A DNA stretch of 9,429 nt from an uncultured Eubacteriales bacterium (lineage in GTDB: Bacteria; Bacillota; Clostridia; Oscillospirales; Acutalibacteraceae): positions 1 through 9,429 of the forward strand of contig CAKSDA010000058.1 of the NCBI GenBank assembly GCA_934444895.1. Reading direction: 5' to 3'. The position numbers and the translations under genes are program-made. Positions 5,420-9,429 of the stretch are shown here, in pieces; the stretch's first letter is position 1; each line of letters starts with the position of its first letter. The notes beneath the pieces are model-generated. The model saw only the letters and a program-made list of their open reading frames with translations. It searched no databases and was not told the origin of the DNA.

Positions 5420-6628
5420 ATGAAAATTTTAGTAGTTAATGCCGGAAGTTCATCACTTAAATATCAGCTTATTAACATGGAAAATGAACATGTCCTTGCC
5501 AAAGGAAACTGTGAAAGAATCGGCGGAGATACCGTTCTCACACATAAAACCGCCGATGGCAAAAAGTTTGTTTATAACAATCCAATGCCAACACACAGCG
5601 AAGCTTTTGAAGAACTGTTAAGCGTTCTCACAAAAGGAGAGGGAGCTGTTATAGATTCGCTTTCGGAGATTTCTGCTGTCGGACACCGCGTCGTTCAGGG
5701 CGGAACAATATTCTCAAATTCTACAATTATAAATGATGAGGTTATAGCTGAAGTTGAAAGACTTACTCCTTTGGCACCGCTTCATAACCCCGCTAACATT
5801 TTAGGCATCAAGGCATGCACAAAAGCTCTCGGCAAAGATATTCCTCAGGTTGCTGTATTTGATACTTCTTTCCATTTTACAATGCCTGAAAAAGCATATA
5901 TGTACGGTGTTCCGTATGAATACTTTGAAAAGTATGGAATAAGAAGATACGGATTTCACGGAACTTCTCACCGTTTTGTAACCCAAAAGGTTGCAGAGCT
6001 TATGAACATAGATCCTAAAGATCTTAAAATTATATCCTGCCATTTAGGCAACGGTGCTTCAATCACTGCGGTAAACGGCGGAAAATCGGTTGACACCACT
6101 ATGGGATTTACTCCGCTGGACGGATTTATTATGGGAACCAGAAGCGGATCGCTTGATCCTTCTGTTGTTACTTTTATTGCAGAAAACGAGGGCGTTTCAC
6201 CAAAAGAAATGTCTGATATTCTCAATAAAAAATCCGGTGTTCTCGGTATATCAGGCGTTTCAAATGATAACCGTGATGTTTGCGAAGCTGCCGTAGAAGG
6301 AAACAAAAGAGCAAAACTTGCAATTGATATGCAAAACTATCAGATTATTAAATATATAGGCGGATATATAGCCGCTATGAACGGTGTAGACGCAATAGCG
6401 TTTACAGGCGGAATCGGTGAAAATAATTACGATATTCGCGAAGCCGTTTGCGACAACTTCAAGTATATAGGCCTTGAAATTGATAAGGAATATAATAAAG
6501 AACATTCACATATTAAGGGCGAAAATCTTAAAATTTCAACCGAAAATTCAAAGGTTGCGGTTTTTGCAATTTCAACCGACGAAGAAATGGTTATTGCCCG
6601 CGATACGCTTGAGCTTGTTTCAAAATAA
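5420..6628 (+). CDS. ackA: Acetate kinase
   Basis: Cytoplasmic enzyme that transfers phosphate between acetyl phosphate and ADP, giving acetate and ATP: the main substrate-level phosphorylation step of acetate-forming anaerobes. At 402 residues it has the usual length. Signatures in order are NAGSSSLKYQL (7-17), GHRVVQGG (88-95, R90), DTSFHFTMP (148-156, D148), RRYGFHGTSH (175-184, H180), CHLGNGASITAV (207-218), MGTRSGSLDPS (238-248, R241) and FTGGIGENN (328-336). The residues equivalent to the catalytic and substrate-binding Asp, His and Arg of the Methanosarcina enzyme are all present. Start ATG 5420 is chosen because GGAG at 5410-5413 is 6 bases before it and homologs begin MKILVVNAGSSS; ATG 5408 would cover that site. 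The usual partner pta is not adjacent. Confidence 0.97.
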   Translation: MKILVVNAGSSSLKYQLINMENEHVLAKGNCERIGGDTVLTHKTADGKKFVYNNPMPTHSEAFEELLSVLTKGEGAVIDSLSEISAVGHRVVQGGTIFSNSTIINDEVIAEVERLTPLAPLHNPANILGIKACTKALGKDIPQVAVFDTSFHFTMPEKAYMYGVPYEYFEKYGIRRYGFHGTSHRFVTQKVAELMNIDPKDLKIISCHLGNGASITAVNGGKSVDTTMGFTPLDGFIMGTRSGSLDPSVVTFIAENEGVSPKEMSDILNKKSGVLGISGVSNDNRDVCEAAVEGNKRAKLAIDMQNYQIIKYIGGYIAAMNGVDAIAFTGGIGENNYDIREAVCDNFKYIGLEIDKEYNKEHSHIKGENLKISTENSKVAVFAISTDEEMVIARDTLELVSK

Positions 6629-6639
6629 TAACAAATCAG

Positions 6640-6681
6640 AATATGAATATATCCGCTTTTCGGATATATTCATATTTTATT
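6640..6681 (+). terminator. Intrinsic terminator or attenuator hairpin between ackA and malic enzyme
   Basis: A perfect 16-bp stem (6640-6655 with 6661-6676, inner pairs ATATCCG with CGGATAT) closes a five-base loop, CTTTT. A short TTTTATT-type tract follows, weaker than a normal terminator tail. It starts 12 bases after the ackA stop and ends 1-2 bases before the malic enzyme ribosome site (AAGGA, 6683-6687). It may end ackA transcripts, limit read-through, or protect the 3' end after cleavage. Confidence 0.65.
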
Positions 6682-6694
6682 GAAGGAAGATTTT

Positions 6695-7882
6695 ATGGAC
6701 ATAAAAGAGAAAGCTTTAGATTTACATTATAAGTTAAAAGGAAAACTGGAAACCGTACCTAAAGTCAAAGTTCAAAGCGCCGATGATCTGTCGGTTGTAT
6801 ATACCCCGGGTGTAGCGGCTCCTTGCATGGAAATACATGATGATTACAGCAAATCGTTTGACCTTACAGTAAGGAACAATACGATTGCGGTAGTTACAGA
6901 TGGTACTGCGGTTTTGGGACTTGGAGATATCGGACCTGAGGCAGGAATGCCGGTAATGGAAGGAAAATGCGTACTTTTTAAGGAGTTTGCAGATGTAGAC
7001 GCAGTGCCGATTTGTGTGCGCTCTAAAGATGTTGATGAAATTGTAAAAACCATATTTTTGATTTCCGGCAGCTTTGGAGGAATAAATTTGGAAGATATAT
7101 CAGCACCGCGCTGCTTTGAAATTGAAAGAAAATTAAAGGAAATATGCGATATTCCGGTTTTTCATGATGATCAGCACGGAACCGCAATTGTTGTAGGCGC
7201 GGCTCTTATTAACGCGTTGAAGGTTGTAAAAAAGCAAGCCGAAAATGTTAAATGCGTTATAAACGGAGCCGGTTCCGCAGGCACAGCAATAGCAAAACAT
7301 CTCATAAAAATGGGATTTAAAAATATTGTTATGTGTGATAAATTTGGTGCCATTTACAGCGGAATGTCCGGACTTTCAAAATCCCATACCGAGCTTTCGA
7401 AAATCACAAACCCAAACAATGAAAAGGGTAATTTGGCAGATGTTATGAAAAATGCCGATGTTTTTATAGGCGTTTCGGCTCCCGGAATTGTATCCGAAAG
7501 TATGATTAAAAGCATGGCAAAAAACAGTATAGTTTTTCCGATGGCAAATCCGGTTCCGGAAATCATGCCGGATCTGGCAAAATCCGCAGGAGCCGCAGTT
7601 GTAGGAACGGGAAGATCTGATTTTCCCAATCAGATAAATAATGTTTGCGCTTTTCCCGGAGTTTTTAGAGGAGCTTTGGATGTGCGCGCCAGAGAAATAA
7701 ATGATGATATGAAATTGGCTGCTTCCTATGCCATTGCAGAACTTGTTTCGGATTGCGAGCTGAATAATGAATATATTCTTCCCCCGGCATTTGATAAAAG
7801 AATAGGTCCGGCGGTTGCAAAGGCTGTTCGCAATTCTGCAGTTGCCTGTGGTGTTGCCCGCATTAAAACAAATAGTAATTGA
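6695..7882 (+). CDS. Malic enzyme, NAD-dependent type (malate to pyruvate, oxidative decarboxylation)
   Basis: Cytoplasmic enzyme of 395 residues, the short bacterial form without a phosphotransacetylase domain, which turns malate into pyruvate and CO2. Motifs are YTPGVAAPC (36-44, with the catalytic Tyr36), DGTAVLGLGDIGPEAGMPVMEGK (69-91, ending in the catalytic Lys91), NLEDI (131-135) and FHDDQHGTA (156-164), which supply the Glu/Asp/Asp metal ligands. The Rossmann loop NGAGSAGTA is at 190-198 and ANPVPEIMP at 284-292. Asp215 at the end of the second Rossmann strand suggests NAD rather than NADP; this is an inference. Start ATG 6695 follows AAGGA with 7 bases of spacing; the TTG at 6680 is upstream of that site and rejected. 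No convincing promoter of its own is visible, so expression probably depends on read-through from ackA past the hairpin. Confidence 0.93.
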   Translation: MDIKEKALDLHYKLKGKLETVPKVKVQSADDLSVVYTPGVAAPCMEIHDDYSKSFDLTVRNNTIAVVTDGTAVLGLGDIGPEAGMPVMEGKCVLFKEFADVDAVPICVRSKDVDEIVKTIFLISGSFGGINLEDISAPRCFEIERKLKEICDIPVFHDDQHGTAIVVGAALINALKVVKKQAENVKCVINGAGSAGTAIAKHLIKMGFKNIVMCDKFGAIYSGMSGLSKSHTELSKITNPNNEKGNLADVMKNADVFIGVSAPGIVSESMIKSMAKNSIVFPMANPVPEIMPDLAKSAGAAVVGTGRSDFPNQINNVCAFPGVFRGALDVRAREINDDMKLAASYAIAELVSDCELNNEYILPPAFDKRIGPAVAKAVRNSAVACGVARIKTNSN

Positions 7883-7907
7883 CTTTTTATAGCAAAATCA
7901 GTATAAT
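7879..7907 (+). promoter_or_regulatory. Strong sigma-A promoter of typA, overlapping the malic enzyme stop codon
   Basis: TTGACT (7879-7884) and a perfect TATAAT (7902-7907) are 17 bases apart, the best promoter in the window. The -35 hexamer contains the TGA stop (7880-7882) of malic enzyme. Transcription should start near 7914, giving a leader of about 77 nt. Confidence 0.75.
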
Positions 7908-7925
7908 TATTTAGTTAGTGTATCT

Positions 7926-7967
7926 TTGTTTTATGGGACTTGTGAGGTAAAAACGCCCACAAAATAT
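7926..7967 (+). promoter_or_regulatory. typA leader segment with two mutually exclusive hairpins
   Basis: The strand CCCACAAAA (7956-7964) can pair with TTTTATGGG (7929-7937) with one mismatch, or its CC and CACAA part can pair with TTGTG-A-GG (7940-7947) with one bulged A. Both cannot form at once. No T-tract or known riboswitch core is seen, so a regulatory role is only a possibility. Confidence 0.25.
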
Positions 7968-7970
7968 TTT

Positions 7971-7991
7971 ATGAAAAGTGTGAAAATTTAA
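7971..7991 (+). other. Six-codon leader reading frame overlapping the typA start
   Basis: ATG at 7971 opens a frame reading MKSVKI whose TAA (7989-7991) shares its last A with the typA ATG. The same TAATG junction couples yabP and yabQ. The ribosome site directly before typA is poor (GTGTGA, 7978-7983), so coupling through this frame is conceivable, but the leader frame itself has no good ribosome site. Chance is a real alternative. Confidence 0.2.
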
Positions 7992-9429
7992 TGACTTACC
8001 AAAACAAACTAAGAAATATTGCGATTATTGCCCATGTTGACCACGGAAAGACAACTTTGGTTGATGAACTGCTTAAACAAAGCGGAACCTTCAGAAGCAA
8101 TGAGCAGGTACAGGAAAGGGTAATGGATTCTAATGACCTTGAAAGGGAAAGAGGAATTACAATTCTTTCAAAAACAACAAGCGTTCATTATGAAGATTAC
8201 AAAATAAATATTGTTGATACTCCCGGACATGCTGACTTCGGCGGTGAAGTTGAGCGTATATTAATGATGGTAGACGGTGTTTTGTTGCTTGTTGATGCCT
8301 TTGAGGGCTGCATGCCGCAAACGCGTTTTGTATTAAAAAAGGCTTTGGGCCTGGGTAAAAAAGTTATTGTTGTTGTAAATAAGATAGATAGGCCTATGGC
8401 GCGCCCAAACGAGGTTGTTGACGAAGTTTTGGACTTATTTATCGAGCTCGGCGCTGATGATGACCAAATTGAATTTCCGGTCATTTTTGCTTCAGGAAAA
8501 GCAGGGTATGCCACACTTTCTCCTGATCATCCTACCGAAAATCTTAAGCCTTTATTTGACATTATAATTAAAGAAATTGAACCTCCGAAGGGTGATGTTA
8601 ACGCACCGCTGCAACTGCTTTTTTCAAACATAGATTATGATGATTATCTCGGAAGAATCGGTATCGGCAGGGTTGAACGCGGCTGCGTGAAACTTGGGCA
8701 AACCGTAACATTGTCTCACCGCGACGGCACAAGTCACAATGTTAAAATTGCAAAACTTTTTGTATATGAAGGGCTTCATCGCTCCGAGGTGACTGAAGCC
8801 GGAGTAGGTGAAATAGTTGCCGTTGCCGGTATTTCGGATTTAAATATAGGAGAAACGGTTTGCGATGTTTCTTGTGTTGAACCGCTGCCGTTTATTAAAA
8901 TCGATGAACCTACACTTGCAATGAATTTTATGGTTAATAATTCTCCTTTTGCCGGCAGAGAGGGCAAGTATGTTACTTCCAGAAACCTTCGCGACCGTTT
9001 GTTTAAAGAAGTTCAAACAAATGTTAGTCTCCGTGTAGAGGAAACCGACTCGGCAGACACATTCAAGGTGTCCGGCAGGGGAGAACTGCATCTTTCAATA
9101 TTAATTGAAACAATGCGCAGAGAAGGCTATGAATTCCAGGTTTCACCCCCTTCGGTTATCTATAAAAGGGACGAAAACGGAAAGCTTTTGGAACCGATTG
9201 AGCTTTTGATGATCGAGGTTCCGGAGGAATATGTTGGCGCCGTTATGGAACGCCTTGGCACGCGTAAGGCGGAAATCAGAAATATGGGAACCAGAGACGG
9301 CGGCACATCGCATCTTGAGTTTTTAATTCCTGCAAGAGGACTTTTGGGTTACAGATCGCAGTTTTTAACCGATACTAACGGAAACGGAATCATGAATCAT
9401 GTGTTTTATGATTATGAGGAGTATAAGGG
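7991..9429 (+). CDS. typA: Ribosome-associated GTPase TypA/BipA, 5' part (runs off the window)
   Basis: Translational GTPase of the EF-G/LepA class that binds the 70S ribosome and helps 50S assembly and growth under stress such as cold. The 479 visible residues are about four fifths of the usual 605-615, with no stop before the window ends. GTPase motifs are AHVDHGKTT (14-22), RGIT (54-57), DTPGH (76-80), NKID (130-133) and the G5 loop ASGKAG (167-172). The EF-Tu-like domain 2 follows (LQLLFSNIDYDDYLGRIGIG), then EF-G-like domains (SGRGELHLSILIETMRREG, then VPEEYVGAVMERLGTRK). The TypA-specific GLLGYRSQFLTDTNG appears near the right edge. The sequence after the start (MTYQNKLRNIAIIAHVDHGK) is typical. 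The Shine-Dalgarno sequence is weak, unlike most genes here. Confidence 0.96.
   Translation, partial: MTYQNKLRNIAIIAHVDHGKTTLVDELLKQSGTFRSNEQVQERVMDSNDLERERGITILSKTTSVHYEDYKINIVDTPGHADFGGEVERILMMVDGVLLLVDAFEGCMPQTRFVLKKALGLGKKVIVVVNKIDRPMARPNEVVDEVLDLFIELGADDDQIEFPVIFASGKAGYATLSPDHPTENLKPLFDIIIKEIEPPKGDVNAPLQLLFSNIDYDDYLGRIGIGRVERGCVKLGQTVTLSHRDGTSHNVKIAKLFVYEGLHRSEVTEAGVGEIVAVAGISDLNIGETVCDVSCVEPLPFIKIDEPTLAMNFMVNNSPFAGREGKYVTSRNLRDRLFKEVQTNVSLRVEETDSADTFKVSGRGELHLSILIETMRREGYEFQVSPPSVIYKRDENGKLLEPIELLMIEVPEEYVGAVMERLGTRKAEIRNMGTRDGGTSHLEFLIPARGLLGYRSQFLTDTNGNGIMNHVFYDYEEYK

Noticed and set aside
1..9429. Search for mobile elements, CRISPR repeats, tRNA or rRNA genes, toxin-antitoxin or defence genes
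   Set aside because: Nothing supports them. All strand-consistent coding sequence is accounted for by housekeeping and sporulation genes, and the gaps between genes are short.

Overview
The window reads as ordinary chromosomal core DNA of a low-GC, endospore-forming, anaerobic member of the Clostridia. The evidence is the mother-cell sigma factor SigK, the spore proteins YabP and YabQ, an oxygen-sensitive class I (Fe-S) fumarase subunit, acetate kinase and malic enzyme, AT-rich DNA, Shine-Dalgarno sites, and some TTG and GTG starts. All genes lie on the + strand and are densely packed. I see no RNA genes, insertion sequences, CRISPR arrays, phage genes or other mobile DNA, and no gene-free stretch longer than about 190 bases.

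Region 1 (1-2208) is a sporulation and division cluster. It holds the 3' part of sigK (cut by the window edge), yabP and yabQ (overlapping by one base and probably driven by a sigma-E-type promoter), divIC with its own vegetative promoter, and the S1-domain gene yabR, closed by a strong intrinsic terminator. The set resembles the Bacillus yabP-yabQ-divIC-yabR block, but sigK sits directly upstream.

Region 2 (2209-5232) is a probable three-gene operon. It encodes the alpha subunit of a class I fumarase/tartrate dehydratase (no beta-subunit gene beside it), a THUMP-domain rRNA guanine-N2 methyltransferase of the RlmL/YpsC type, and a YegS/DgkB-type lipid kinase with a changed nucleotide-binding motif. 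Two of the three genes start with TTG.

Region 3 (5233-7882) is carbon metabolism. Acetate kinase follows a 187-base leader and promoter region with palindromes. Next comes a near-perfect hairpin and then an NAD-type malic enzyme whose ribosome binding site sits just after that hairpin. Malic enzyme gives pyruvate from malate. Acetate kinase makes ATP from acetyl phosphate. With fumarase these steps could link C4 acids to acetate formation, but pta and the fumarase beta gene are not in the window.

Region 4 (7883-9429) is typA/bipA, a ribosome-associated GTPase, truncated at the right edge. Its strong sigma-A promoter overlaps the malic enzyme stop codon, and its leader of about 77 nt could fold in two competing ways and contains a six-codon reading frame ending on the typA start.

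I found no convincing new multi-gene system. The points worth a second look are the orphan fumarase alpha subunit, the altered lipid-kinase motif, the regulatory palindromes before ackA and malic enzyme, and the typA leader.
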